Source of the DNA: Chitinophagaceae bacterium | GTDB lineage: Bacteria > Bacteroidota > Bacteroidia > Chitinophagales > UBA10324 | Assembly (NCBI GenBank): GCA_016704325.1 | Contig: JADJAG010000011.1 | Span: forward strand, 62,001-126,000 | DNA length: 64,000 bases | Reading direction: 5' to 3' | Shown here: positions 18,251-27,771 of the stretch, one piece after another | How positions within the stretch are numbered: the stretch's first letter is position 1 | Layout of the letters: each line of letters begins with the position of its first letter | Notes under the pieces: model-generated | What the model was told of the DNA's origin: nothing | Database searches by the model: none | Seen by the model: only the letters and a program-made list of their open reading frames with translations | Program-made: the position numbers and the translations under genes

Positions 18251-20713
18251 TTATTCAATCACCACCTTTTTCATCATCATTCCCACATTGGTTTTCAGTT
18301 GCAAGAAATAAATGCCTGCAATCAAAGATTCACGGTTGAAGGTGACTTCATGAGTGCCTGATGAGAAATTATTGTTTGCAATTACTCTTATTGATCTTCC
18401 ATTTACATCCATGATCTCTATCACAACCGGCGATATTTCATTTAAAGAAAATGAAACAGTGGTGGATTGGGAAAGGGGATTGGGATATGCCGAAAACATT
18501 GGTTCATAGGTTTCATAATCAGATTGTCGAAAAGGATTTGTGATAAACTGAAAGGGGAGTGAATTTTCTGATTGAATGAAAGGAGATAGGCTACAAATTG
18601 ACTTTACTTTCCATTCATATTCTGTATCTGGGGATAATCCTATAAGTGTTTTTTCATTGCCAGATGAATTCACAAGAGACCATAGTGAAGTTCCGCTGCT
18701 CTTATACAAAACCTGATAACTCATGGCTCCGCTAACTGTACTCCACTTCAAGGTTGCCGATGTAGAAGCAATGTTAACTGTTGAGAGTTCTACGGGCATG
18801 TCACAGACAGACACCAGTGCACTAGGGGAATATTCCCAGAAATCCTTTTTAGATGCAATCACATCAGAACCAGTTCCTATATACCCTTTGTTGCCTATGG
18901 AGAAACCCACTGCGCCTGAACGGCCGCCGCCTCCGAAGTCAGCTTTTTGGTTCCATTTATTCGCATCGGCATCATACTCCCAGAAATCCATTTTTGTAAA
19001 AAGTGGAACATTCTCATACTGCTCATAGCCCGTTCCGATGTAGCCTTTGTTTCCAATACTAAAGCCAACTGCCCCTGCACGGATACTGCCCTTGAATTTG
19101 GCTTTTTGTGTCCAAATATCCATGACAGGATCATACTCCCAGAAATTATTATTATAATGATAAAAATATAAAGAATTCCACCAGTTGTATCTTACTTCCA
19201 GAAATACACCTGTTCCAACATATCCTTTGCCGGCGATACTAAAACCCACTCCTGCAAAACGAGCGTTACCACCGAAGTTTGCTTTCTCAATCCAAATATT
19301 GGATGATTGGTCATATTCCCAGAAATCACTATAAAGCAGATCATTATATTTACCTTGGCCGCCGGTTCCCATGTATCCCTTATTTCCGATGCTGAAACCA
19401 ATAGCACCTGATCGGGCAGCCCCTCCATAGTCTGCCTTCTGTTTCCAGACATTAGCAATAGGATTGTATTCCCAGAAATCTTTAAGGTAGGCGGGAGAAC
19501 TATAGCCGGTACCTATGTACCCTTTGTTGCCAATACTGAAGCCTACTGCACCTGACCGAGCGCTTCCCCCAAAGTCAGCTTTCTGTGTCCAGCTATTGAT
19601 ATTAGGATCATATTCCCAGAAATCTTTAAGATAAGTGGAACTATAGCCGGTTCCCATATACCCTTTGCTGCCGATACTGAAGCCTACGGCACCTGACCGA
19701 GCGCTTCCCCCAAAGTCAGCTTTCTGTGTCCAGTTATTGGTAGTAGGATCATACTCCCAGAAATCTTTCATCCCGCTATTAGGATATCCAGTGCCAATAT
19801 ATCCCTTAATATTAATGCCAAAACCGACTGCACTTTCTCGTCCAATACCGTCAAAGTCCGCTTTTTTAATCCATACATTGGTAATGGGGTCATACTCCCA
19901 GAAATCTTCATAATAGGTGCCAAGATGATAGCCGGTTCCTATATAACCTTTGCTGCCGATACTGAAGCTTACTGCACCTGACCGAGCGCTTCCCCCAAAG
20001 TGAACTTTCTGTGTCCAGCTATTGGTAGCAGGATCATATTCCCAGAAATCCTTTTTAGAGTTTCCATCATATCCTGTCCCTATGTATCCCTTGCTGTTGA
20101 TGCTGAAACCTGTAGCCGTATATCGTGAACCACCCCCGAAATCTGATTTCTGGCTCCATAGGTTAAATGCGGGGTCGTATTCCCAGAAATCTTTCTTGCC
20201 GCCATTATTATATCCTGTGCCAATATACCCTTTATTATTAATGCTAAATCCGACTGCATCTTCTCGTCCAATACCACCAAAGTCAGCTTTTTGAATCCAT
20301 GTATTGGTAATGGGGTCATACTCCCAGAAATCATTTTTATAAGTGCCATCTATATCATATCCAGTCCCTAAATAACCTTTGCTACCAATGTTGAAAGCTG
20401 TGGCATCACGCCGTGCAGTTCCTCCGAAATCAGCCTTCTGCGTCCATATATTGTCAACTGGGTCATATTCCCAAAAGTCATTCTTAAATCCATCCATAGC
20501 AAGTCCTGTTCCTATATAACCTTTGCTGCCAATGCTAAAACCCGCTGCTCTGGAACGGGGAGTAGGTTCAGGCACGTTAGCGGCAGTATGGCCAAAATCG
20601 CTTTTTTGTGTCCATGTATTAGTTTGAGCAAGGCCGCTGAAGCTACTTGCCATAAAGAGTAGCGGGAAGAGCAGCTTTGCTTTTGCTGTTAGTTTTTGAA
20701 TTGAGGTTTGCAT
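18251..20713 (-). CDS. Secreted kelch-repeat protein with T9SS tail
   Basis: An 820-residue paralogue of the following gene. A signal peptide (about 1-29) precedes 12 kelch repeats of about 47 residues, each with the pattern GFSIGxKGYIGTG, KDFWEYDP and WTQKADFGG. A fibronectin type III domain (around 660-740) and a sorting domain starting YPNPLSQSTTVSF close the protein. It lacks the MopE modules present in its neighbour. The number of repeats (12) would build two six-bladed propellers. It lies 57 bases after the DUF4907 gene and is likely cotranscribed with it. The ligand is unknown. Confidence 0.85.
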   Translation of the reverse strand: MQTSIQKLTAKAKLLFPLLFMASSFSGLAQTNTWTQKSDFGHTAANVPEPTPRSRAAGFSIGSKGYIGTGLAMDGFKNDFWEYDPVDNIWTQKADFGGTARRDATAFNIGSKGYLGTGYDIDGTYKNDFWEYDPITNTWIQKADFGGIGREDAVGFSINNKGYIGTGYNNGGKKDFWEYDPAFNLWSQKSDFGGGSRYTATGFSINSKGYIGTGYDGNSKKDFWEYDPATNSWTQKVHFGGSARSGAVSFSIGSKGYIGTGYHLGTYYEDFWEYDPITNVWIKKADFDGIGRESAVGFGINIKGYIGTGYPNSGMKDFWEYDPTTNNWTQKADFGGSARSGAVGFSIGSKGYMGTGYSSTYLKDFWEYDPNINSWTQKADFGGSARSGAVGFSIGNKGYIGTGYSSPAYLKDFWEYNPIANVWKQKADYGGAARSGAIGFSIGNKGYMGTGGQGKYNDLLYSDFWEYDQSSNIWIEKANFGGNARFAGVGFSIAGKGYVGTGVFLEVRYNWWNSLYFYHYNNNFWEYDPVMDIWTQKAKFKGSIRAGAVGFSIGNKGYIGTGYEQYENVPLFTKMDFWEYDADANKWNQKADFGGGGRSGAVGFSIGNKGYIGTGSDVIASKKDFWEYSPSALVSVCDMPVELSTVNIASTSATLKWSTVSGAMSYQVLYKSSGTSLWSLVNSSGNEKTLIGLSPDTEYEWKVKSICSLSPFIQSENSLPFQFITNPFRQSDYETYEPMFSAYPNPLSQSTTVSFSLNEISPVVIEIMDVNGRSIRVIANNNFSSGTHEVTFNRESLIAGIYFLQLKTNVGMMMKKVVIE

Positions 20714-20770
20714 TGCTTTGGCATTTTAAATAATGGTGAATGGAATCAATTGACATTGCACGATGTAACT

Positions 20771-21229
20771 TTAGCGAATTGGTATTACTCCGAGTTGCTT
20801 CATTTCATCAATGCTCACCGTCGGCGGCATTTCCCCCTTCCTGATTTTGTACATCACCATCTCTGCCACCTTCATTGCATCATCTTTGGTTTTGAAACCT
20901 TCATTTCCCGGCAAACCCGGCATGCTGCTTTGGTGTATCATCAATCTGCCTTCAGCATATATATCATAGCAAAAGGTATTGTTCGGTGCATCAATAATGG
21001 TGTAGGTGAGGGGAGTATTTGAAAATGCATCTGCTGACGGGAATTGTGTTGCCGATCCTGATTGCTGCGCTGACGGATCTAATTGCTGCGCATGTATAAC
21101 CTGAAATTGAAACAGACAAGCCAGTAACAGGATCAGGTATTTTTTGTCTGCTGACAGGATAATCACGCTATCAATTCCTGAAGCAAAAAAAATCATTATC
21201 AATTTGGTGGTTGGGTTGGTCTTTTTCAT
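20771..21229 (-). CDS. DUF4907 family protein
   Basis: The C-terminal half has the DUF4907 pattern YDIYAEGRLMIHQ...PGLPGNEGFKTKDDAMKVAEMVMYKI. The ATG at 21229 gives 152 residues. It is chosen over 21319 because the promoter element at 21265-21312 lies between the two candidates. The N-terminus includes a hydrophobic segment (ILLLACLFQFQVIHAQ) that looks like a signal peptide placed rather late. Function unknown; in Bacteroidota these proteins often accompany large kelch-type secreted proteins. It is the first gene of a probable three-gene operon with both kelch proteins. Confidence 0.8.
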   Translation of the reverse strand: MKKTNPTTKLIMIFFASGIDSVIILSADKKYLILLLACLFQFQVIHAQQLDPSAQQSGSATQFPSADAFSNTPLTYTIIDAPNNTFCYDIYAEGRLMIHQSSMPGLPGNEGFKTKDDAMKVAEMVMYKIRKGEMPPTVSIDEMKQLGVIPIR

Positions 21230-21264
21230 AAGGTTATCGTTTAAGAGTGAAAAACAGCAGATAG

Positions 21265-21312
21265 TAAAAGTGGGTAACATAATAGGCGAAGTAAATCGCC
21301 AATTGTGGTGAG
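21265..21312 (-). promoter_or_regulatory. Conserved palindromic promoter P1
   Basis: Read on the minus strand: core CCACAATTGG, then CGATTTA, and 26 nt after TTGG the -7-like element CACTTTTA (21265-21272). The operator core is at 21299-21308. Transcription would start near 21258, about 30 nt before the DUF4907 ATG. The operon it would serve contains DUF4907 and both kelch genes. Confidence 0.75.
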
Positions 21313-21531
21313 CAAGCAAAAAGTTGTAACGGCGCTCCAGTGCTTGCAGTAATGTATTTTGTATCGTTATTGCCCGACCAAAACATCGGGTTTTGACTCA
21401 AGCTCAATGCCGGTGGGGATTCTATAATCCACGTTTAAGCATAGAGTAAGAGCGTGAATCCTATTCCTGCAGGCTTATAACCCATTTTAGTTGGACAACA
21501 TCGAATTTCATTGTCTGCGATAATTTTCTAT

Positions 21532-23124
21532 TTACTTCAGCACCACAAACTTCTTCCTGTCTATACCGGTTTCAGTCTGCACAGTTAAGTAGTAGATGCC
21601 TGTTGGGAAGCGGGTGCAATCAACTGACATTGTTTTTTCAACTCCTGAAACATTTTCAATTTGCTGCCATAGTAGTTGACCGAGCTGGCTGTAAACCGTA
21701 AATGTTGCGAAGGACTCCTTCAGGCCCTTGCATACAATTGTAATATGCTCCGTGGCCGGATTGGGAAAGAGGTTGATTTCAATTTGTTGTGCAATATTGG
21801 AAATGCCGGTAGACGTTCCATAAAACGCACTGTCTAATATAATGTCTTCATCGCCGGCCTGATAGTCCATCATCCAGCAATGCGCCTGCGCCATTTCGCC
21901 CAGCATAGAGCCATTGCCATAAACAGTTTGTGGCGGATTGCTGGGATTGTTGGGATTGTTTGCGGTATTGTCGTAAGTAACAGTTCCAAATATCTGTGAA
22001 CCTGCAGGTATTTTTAACACCTTCGTCAGCAGGTAGCTGCCCTGCCAGGTAAATACCCATTTAGGGATCTTAATCAGCGGAATGGTATCACCCGTGGGAA
22101 TTACCATATAGATTTCCCATGATGTACAGATCTGATGTGAGTGCGGCCCGAGGCCTATTAATGACTTGTCTTCGGCGAATACTTCTGATTGCAGGTGAAA
22201 TGTTTTTACCGTATTTGCCGCTATCTCCAGCGGACCATCAAGAAGTGATGGAGGTTTGCTATAGAGAATTTTTTCTGTTTTTACTGCTCTGGCAAGAGTT
22301 GTATCTATATACTTCAGGTTAAATCTCGAACTGTCGACCTGTCCAACAGCACTTGCATAATAATGCATGTCGGTTACGTAATCATTTTCGGCAGGCACTT
22401 CAAATCCAAGATGCTGAGGGAGACTTATGACGCGGCCTTCGGACTGTGACATGAATACGCTTACGCCAGGATTTACGCCAAAGTCTCTCGGACAACCTGG
22501 GCCGGGATAATTCTGATCATCCTGCCACGCCAGGCCGGTAGCATCTAACCCGACCGTTACATGGTGGATGATTGAGTTGTTGCCACCTACAAACTCCATG
22601 GCATTGATGTACCGGGTTTCCGTGGAAGTGCTTTGGCTTACAAAACGCCAGTACACATTTTCTATGTTGGGCATTTCAAAAACAGGAAGCAACACCGTTT
22701 CATCCGGATCCACCATCAGAGATGATCCGTTATAAACGGGTGGGGCAGGAGCGAGGTTTAAATCACCCGACGGCATATCGTTGTTTACCCAATCATTGAT
22801 GGCATCAATTTCTACTGTGCTGAGTACGTTTTCATTCATGAGATGATTGTAGTCAGGATCAGGCGGCCAGGGCGGCATGATGCCGGCATTAACCTGCGTG
22901 GCGATGCCGGTACTCCAGGTGGCCGCATCTTCATAGGTCATTAACGGAAACGGTGCAATGGCACCTTCATGATGACAATTTGTGCAATGGTCATAAAGGA
23001 TGGAAGCGATAGTAGTACTCCAGTCTATAGTTTGCGCATGCGATTTCCCGGCAATTGAAAGCAGGAAGGACATCATGCAGCAGGTAATCATCAAGAACGA
23101 CAGTTTGGCAGCATAAGATTTCAT
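21532..23124 (-). CDS. Secreted haem/copper monooxygenase-like protein with T9SS tail
   Basis: About 530 residues from the ATG at 23124 (M1 at 23172 is possible). A signal peptide (about 1-30, SHAQ) is followed by a cytochrome c haem site CTNCH (47-51). Then comes a type II copper, ascorbate-dependent monooxygenase-like region. Candidate copper ligands are H187-H188 (HHVT), H254, the H328/H330 pair (PHSH) and M411 (GEM), in the spacing order of peptidylglycine hydroxylating and DBH-type enzymes. A sorting domain starting LFPNPATEHITIV ends it. Residues around 77-93 are rich in Pro and Trp. An oxidative role outside the cell is inferred. Confidence 0.75.
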   Translation of the reverse strand: MKSYAAKLSFLMITCCMMSFLLSIAGKSHAQTIDWSTTIASILYDHCTNCHHEGAIAPFPLMTYEDAATWSTGIATQVNAGIMPPWPPDPDYNHLMNENVLSTVEIDAINDWVNNDMPSGDLNLAPAPPVYNGSSLMVDPDETVLLPVFEMPNIENVYWRFVSQSTSTETRYINAMEFVGGNNSIIHHVTVGLDATGLAWQDDQNYPGPGCPRDFGVNPGVSVFMSQSEGRVISLPQHLGFEVPAENDYVTDMHYYASAVGQVDSSRFNLKYIDTTLARAVKTEKILYSKPPSLLDGPLEIAANTVKTFHLQSEVFAEDKSLIGLGPHSHQICTSWEIYMVIPTGDTIPLIKIPKWVFTWQGSYLLTKVLKIPAGSQIFGTVTYDNTANNPNNPSNPPQTVYGNGSMLGEMAQAHCWMMDYQAGDEDIILDSAFYGTSTGISNIAQQIEINLFPNPATEHITIVCKGLKESFATFTVYSQLGQLLWQQIENVSGVEKTMSVDCTRFPTGIYYLTVQTETGIDRKKFVVLK

Positions 23125-23282
23125 AGGTATTTTTTTTTGATAATGATGAAAAAAATAGAAGACGTACTGCACCTGATGCTACCAAGGATTCAGTAAATGC
23201 ACTCAGGCTTATTCGGGTATGATGAAATATGCGACAGGTACTTTTTCGCAACTCAACCTGGCACGGATAGTTTTTGGTGTAA

Positions 23283-23330
23283 CAAAGATGTGCTTTGGTA
23301 TAGGCAGTGTCAATCGCCAAAACTGGGGAA
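23283..23330 (-). promoter_or_regulatory. Conserved palindromic promoter P2
   Basis: Minus-strand reading: core CCAGTTTTGG (23317-23326), CGATTGAC, and 26 nt after TTGG the -7 element CATCTTTG (23283-23290). The start point would be about 23276, leaving a leader of roughly 150 nt before the monooxygenase-like gene. The core, spacing and -7 element match the other seven members. Confidence 0.75.
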
Positions 23331-23395
23331 GAAGTTGTTATGCGCTGTATTCCTTATCGTATAGCGTACGTGAAGGCGAATCCACCTAAACTGAT

Positions 23396-23611
23396 TCAGA
23401 TTAATTTGTTCAGAAAGGAAACGATCAATGTGATCAGGGAGATTGCAAAGCACCATGCTAGTAATTCGGTGGCCATGCTTTTCAGTTTTTTATTCGGCAG
23501 TTGTTTCGTAATCGGGAGCAAGTGGGATAACTGCATGGATGCTTTTGACCGGTGGAGTTCATCGGGATAGTTGCCTACCTCGTGCAGGGTAGTATTATTT
23601 CTCTTTTTCAT
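23396..23611 (-). CDS. Small putative membrane protein, 71 residues
   Basis: A 71-residue ORF (MKKRNNTTLHEVGNYPDEL...) with a single hydrophobic segment at its C-terminus (about 50-71, CFAISLITLIVSFLNKLI). It resembles tail-anchored small membrane proteins. I cannot name a family. It lies about 230 bases downstream of promoter P3 on the same strand and is the only plausible target of that promoter before the next promoter, which supports it being real. It may instead be a chance ORF in a transcribed non-coding region. Confidence 0.4.
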   Translation of the reverse strand: MKKRNNTTLHEVGNYPDELHRSKASMQLSHLLPITKQLPNKKLKSMATELLAWCFAISLITLIVSFLNKLI

Positions 23612-23690
23612 GTGGTGGTATTTGAATATTACAGGTGATGATTTATTGCCGATACTACTTGATACTTAACTATTCCATCATCCCTTTTTA

Positions 23691-23747
23691 AGGAACCGGT
23701 GATGATGCTGAACTACTTTCCAAAGCCAGCATCACCTATCGGTTCCT
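23691..23747. repeat. Imperfect hairpin in the leader downstream of P3
   Basis: Two stacked stems: aggaaccg (23691-23698) with cggttcct (23740-23747), and gatgctg (23704-23710) with cagcatc (23727-23733), separated by a small internal loop. It lies between P3 and the small membrane ORF, so it would be transcribed. It could be a structured leader or the end of a short RNA. There is no strong T-run. Confidence 0.4.
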
Positions 23748-23847
23748 ACCACCTGTGGATTGAATATCCTTTCACTTCTACATAAAATAATCCGCAACTA
23801 CAACAATATGATTCATGTAACTTAATGTCTGAAATATGATATTGAGG

Positions 23848-23895
23848 CAAAGTTAGTTCGGTAAGGAGGGGATGTCAATAGCCAATATTGGTCGT
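23848..23895 (-). promoter_or_regulatory. Conserved palindromic promoter P3
   Basis: Minus strand: perfect palindromic core CCAATATTGG (23882-23891), CTATTGAC, and 26 nt after TTGG the element TAACTTTG (23848-23855), a full match to the Bacteroidota -7 consensus TAnnTTTG. The start point would be about 23841. The only downstream candidate is the 71-residue ORF at 23396-23611. Confidence 0.75.
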
Positions 23896-24046
23896 CATAA
23901 AAAAGTGGTCAGTAAACATTACAAGAAAATGTGAAAGTTGTCAGGCTAAAAGCCTTGTCATGGTTGCAACCTAACAACTCCTGCTTCCAAACCGTAAGAC
24001 ATTCGATTTCTCAACAGACACAGCTATATTTTCTCCATTGCGCACT

Positions 24047-26563
24047 TCACCTGAAAAAGTGAAAAGACTTAACTACCTTTTCATTACCGGAAGTAAGGCT
24101 GAGGTAGTAGATGCCCTCTTCGATGTAATTGGAAAGTGGTATTTCCAGATAAATACTGTTCGCAGCAGCATTCATATGCATAGAATGTAACGCCTGGCCA
24201 AAGACATTGTAAAGTATCAAATTCACTTCACCAGGCTTTTTTGCTATAATTGTTACATTAAGAATATCGGATACCGGATTAGGATACATGCTAAAATTGA
24301 GCCCGCAGGAATAATCTTCCGGTGATTCCCGGCATGCAGAAAAGACGGCTACCGGATTTGATATCTTACTACAGCCATTTTCATTTGTTACTTCCACAGT
24401 AAAGTCACCAATGGATGTTGCAGTGTATGATTCATCAGTAGCACCTGCTATATGCATGGCATCCTTATACCATTGATGTGTAAAGCCATTGCCATTACTG
24501 GCTTGTAGTGCTACTGCTCCGGTATTGCATAAATTCAGGCTTGTTGCCGGAGTAATCTTAGAAACCGGATTATTGAGACGTACAATTGTTGTTACCGGAG
24601 AGAATGTACTGCATCCATGATCATCAGAGACTTGCACTTTGTAGTCACCTGCTTCAGCATTATCCGTTAAGTAGATTGCATTGATCGCTCCTTCCTTAAT
24701 CGAATTGTTATTGTACCATTGGTAGTTATAGTTTTCACTTTCTGTAGCAGCGAGTGTGGTAGCTACACGGCACACAGCTATTGTACCTTCAGGACTGATG
24801 GCTACTTCAGGCAGTGGATTGGCCTGTATTGTTATCGAATTGGTAGCAATGGTACAACCACTATTTTTAATTTTTGCATAGTAAGATCCACTGGTTTTTA
24901 CACTAATGCTTGCATCGGTTTGACCCTTCATTAACAAGCCATCTTTGTACCATTTATACTGGTTTTCCGAACCTGCATTCACAACAGATAATACAACTGA
25001 ACCAGGAAGACAGAATTCCGTAGCACCTCCCGCTTCGATAACCGGATTGATCGTGTTCTCATCGGTTTGTCCATCACAGTTATTATCCATGCCGTCACAA
25101 AAATCGATGGCGTCAGGGTATATACTACTATTGCTGTCGTTGCAATCAGCATTATTTGAAACATAGCCTTGCGGCGCACTACATGCACTAACATGCAATA
25201 AGGCATTGCCGAAACCATCCTGATCACCGTCAAAGTAGAAATCGGAAGTGAAGCAAAGTTTGGCAACCCAGCCATCGTAGCCACCATGCTGACCGGTTAC
25301 ATCGCCATCGCCTGACATGGTAAAACCGACAACGATAACAGAACCATCAGGTAACTGTGCACAAGATCGTGCAACATCCTCCATAGAGCCCCCCAGGTTT
25401 TTCTGCCACAATATATTTCCCAGCATATCCATTTTTATTATCCAGGCATCACTGCCTCCTTCATTTCCCATAACATCGCCATCGCCCGCACCACTTAAAC
25501 CGGTAATCAGAAAGTTTCCGTCAGGAGTAGCTACTATGTTGTATGCATAATCAGTTCCGGAACTGCCTAGTGATTTCTGCCATTGCAGTGTTCCAATTGA
25601 ATCGACCCTGAGAATCCAATAGTCAAGTTTACCATTATTCATGGTTGCATCGCCATTACCGGAAGCTGAGAATCCTGCAATAATAAATCCTCCATCAGAT
25701 GTTTGTATTCCTTTTCTTGCAGCATCATCTAAACTTCCTCCGTAAGATTTTTCCCAAAGCGTGTTTCCATTCTCATCTAACTTAACCAGCCATACATCGA
25801 AGCCTCCATAGTTAATGGTTGCATCTCCGTTTGCTGAACCTGCATAGCCAACCAACATATAACCTCCATCGGCGGTAAGTATAACATCATCAAATTCATC
25901 GCTCGCTGTTCCACCCATCGAACGTTGCCATTGAATGTTACGTTCTGCATCGAGCTTCACTACCCAACCATCATCCATTCCATGACTCCCCGTGATATCA
26001 CCATCAGCAGAGAAGGAAAATCCTGCGCAGATATAACCTCCATCTACTGTTTCGCGCACGGTGTAGCCATTGTCTTCGAGGGAACCCCCAACCGTCTTTT
26101 GCCATAAGAGGTTTCCATGCTGATCTAACTTCACCAACCAATAGTCGTAACTACCCTGGTTAACGGTAATCTGTCCATTGGTTGAATTAGAATAGCCCAA
26201 TATCAAATACCCGCCATCGGCAGCACACTGTACATTACGTGCCCAATCAATTTTGGATCCACCCAATACCTGTTGCCATTCAATAGCGAATGCGCTATCT
26301 AACTTCACAATCCAATAATCCTTTTGTCCGAGGTGCATTGCCACATCACCATTAGCGGCAGTTGAATAGCCGGCAAGGATGCAGCCACCGTCAGGTGTAA
26401 GTGACATGCTTCTAAACTGATCATCCGCGCTGCTTCCAAGTGATCGCTGGGAAGTAAGTATTGGTGGGTTTAGTTGTTGTGCCATTGTTATGAATGTACA
26501 CAGTGTAAGCGTTGTTGCCAGTAATACCATACCGGCATCCCGTAAAAATGAAGAGTGATTCAT
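24047..26563 (-). CDS. Secreted repeat beta-propeller protein with MopE module, Ig-like and T9SS domains
   Basis: An 838-residue protein. The signal peptide (about 1-28, MAQ) is followed by seven or eight repeats of about 57 residues with ADGGYILAGYS...NGD...KDYWIVKLD..GNLLWQKxxGGS. A MopE-like calcium-binding segment (DGDQDGFG...DCNDSNSSIYPDA...NNCDGQTDEN) follows at about 455-515. The next region has three immunoglobulin-like modules with the repeated motif YKWYKDG, YQWYNN, HQWYKDA. The protein ends in a sorting domain starting YPNPVSDILNVTI. It is probably a T9SS-exported surface protein of unknown ligand. It is read 94 bases after the LuxR-type gene on the same strand but has its own promoter P4. 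Confidence 0.85.
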   Translation of the reverse strand: MNHSSFLRDAGMVLLATTLTLCTFITMAQQLNPPILTSQRSLGSSADDQFRSMSLTPDGGCILAGYSTAANGDVAMHLGQKDYWIVKLDSAFAIEWQQVLGGSKIDWARNVQCAADGGYLILGYSNSTNGQITVNQGSYDYWLVKLDQHGNLLWQKTVGGSLEDNGYTVRETVDGGYICAGFSFSADGDITGSHGMDDGWVVKLDAERNIQWQRSMGGTASDEFDDVILTADGGYMLVGYAGSANGDATINYGGFDVWLVKLDENGNTLWEKSYGGSLDDAARKGIQTSDGGFIIAGFSASGNGDATMNNGKLDYWILRVDSIGTLQWQKSLGSSGTDYAYNIVATPDGNFLITGLSGAGDGDVMGNEGGSDAWIIKMDMLGNILWQKNLGGSMEDVARSCAQLPDGSVIVVGFTMSGDGDVTGQHGGYDGWVAKLCFTSDFYFDGDQDGFGNALLHVSACSAPQGYVSNNADCNDSNSSIYPDAIDFCDGMDNNCDGQTDENTINPVIEAGGATEFCLPGSVVLSVVNAGSENQYKWYKDGLLMKGQTDASISVKTSGSYYAKIKNSGCTIATNSITIQANPLPEVAISPEGTIAVCRVATTLAATESENYNYQWYNNNSIKEGAINAIYLTDNAEAGDYKVQVSDDHGCSTFSPVTTIVRLNNPVSKITPATSLNLCNTGAVALQASNGNGFTHQWYKDAMHIAGATDESYTATSIGDFTVEVTNENGCSKISNPVAVFSACRESPEDYSCGLNFSMYPNPVSDILNVTIIAKKPGEVNLILYNVFGQALHSMHMNAAANSIYLEIPLSNYIEEGIYYLSLTSGNEKVVKSFHFFR

Positions 26564-26617
26564 AGGTAAGGTGTTTGGTGTTATTATATGAGTTCAGAAC
26601 ATATACTTATGAAGTCG

Positions 26618-26664
26618 TAAATGTATAACCTGCTGTTGCCCGAATCAATAGCCAATTCAGGTAA
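26618..26664 (-). promoter_or_regulatory. Conserved palindromic promoter P4
   Basis: Minus strand: core CCTGAATTGG (26652-26661, one mismatch to the CCANNNTTGG form), CTATTGAT, and 26 nt after TTGG the element TACATTTA (26618-26625). The core overlaps the stop codon of the LuxR-type gene. The start point would be about 26611, 48 nt before the propeller gene at 26563. Confidence 0.7.
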
Positions 26665-27382
26665 GTTGATTTTTCTGACTCTTCATTACCTTCGCCACCG
26701 CCTCACTCATCGAATTTACCTCCAGCTTGCAATAGATTCTTTTAATATGGTTGTGAACCGTATCGTAACTGATACCCATTTTGTTTGCAATCATCTTGTA
26801 GGATGCCCCGTCAATCATCAGGTTCATCACTTCTGTTTCACGGGGAGTAAATCCGAATGGATTGCTGCTCACCGGCGTATTCCGGTGATGTAGAAACTCA
26901 ATCACCCTGCGCAGCATAGCGGGTGACATGGGTAGAAACCCCTGTTGCAGTTCATGCATAATTTCCATCATGCTTTGCAATGCCAGATCTTCCAAAATAT
27001 ACCCTAATGCTCCGGCACATATCGCCTTAAATACAAGTTCATCATCATGAAAGCCTGTCAGCATAAGAATCCGGATATCCGGAAAATCGGCACGGATCAT
27101 TCTTACTGCGGTAATGCAGCACATATTGGGTAAGTTAACATCGAGTAATACTATATCCGGCTGTGCGGCTCTGATTTTATCCAGGAGATCCGTACTTTCT
27201 GTAAAAGAACCGGTACAGAAATAGCCTTTCGAAGTATTTAACAACAACAATATGGAATCGCAAAATGTCCGGTTAGCATGAATGATGACGATGCTGATAT
27301 CAGCGTGTGGACTTTGTTGCCGCAGGTGATTTTCTTTAGTTGCTGCAGAGAACAGAATGGAAGGAAGTGCCCGGTTGTTCAT
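26657..27382 (-). CDS. LuxR-type response regulator with atypical receiver domain
   Basis: A 241-residue NarL/FixJ-type protein. The receiver domain (about 28-150) keeps the phospho-acceptor D81 (LLDVNLPNM) and T109. The paired acidic residues normally needed for magnesium are H35-A36, and the usual conserved Lys is E131 (GYILED). A LuxR-type HTH occupies about 177-241, with recognition helix YDTVHNHIKRIYCKL. No histidine kinase is adjacent. It probably works without normal phosphorylation. It is autoregulated in all likelihood, since promoter P5 lies upstream. The HTH is close to that of the regulator at 36178-36819, so the two may share targets. Confidence 0.85.
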   Translation of the reverse strand: MNNRALPSILFSAATKENHLRQQSPHADISIVIIHANRTFCDSILLLLNTSKGYFCTGSFTESTDLLDKIRAAQPDIVLLDVNLPNMCCITAVRMIRADFPDIRILMLTGFHDDELVFKAICAGALGYILEDLALQSMMEIMHELQQGFLPMSPAMLRRVIEFLHHRNTPVSSNPFGFTPRETEVMNLMIDGASYKMIANKMGISYDTVHNHIKRIYCKLEVNSMSEAVAKVMKSQKNQLT

Positions 27383-27627
27383 TGGATGCCTTTATTTTAT
27401 AAGGTGTTACTAGTTGTCTGAACGCGGATACTGAATTGTAAAATGCAAATGAAATTAGCCGTCTGTCCTGTATTCCATTTATTACCACTTTCGTCTTATG
27501 CACATTCTCCAGTTTTGTATTCCCCTATGCATCGCCGGCATCATCAACAATAAACAGTGCCCGCCCAGGAAGTCGGTGCCATCAATTGATATCCCGCACC
27601 AAGTCAATAATTTTCTTTTCCATTATG

Positions 27628-27675
27628 TAAAGGTGTGATATGTTTCAGGCCTTGTATATCGCCAATACTGGGGAG
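27628..27675 (-). promoter_or_regulatory. Conserved palindromic promoter P5
   Basis: Minus strand: core CCAGTATTGG (27662-27671), CGATATAC, and 26 nt after TTGG the element CACCTTTA (27628-27635). It would produce a leader of about 240 nt before the LuxR-type gene. The intervening stretch 27383-27627 shows no ORF I can support. Confidence 0.7.
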
Positions 27676-27771
27676 AGCAATAAACAGATAAGAGACCATT
27701 TTACAGGTGTGTGGTGGAGACGGAGATATTGAAAAGTAATCTACGCACCCGGTTACCTGATGTTACTAAAA

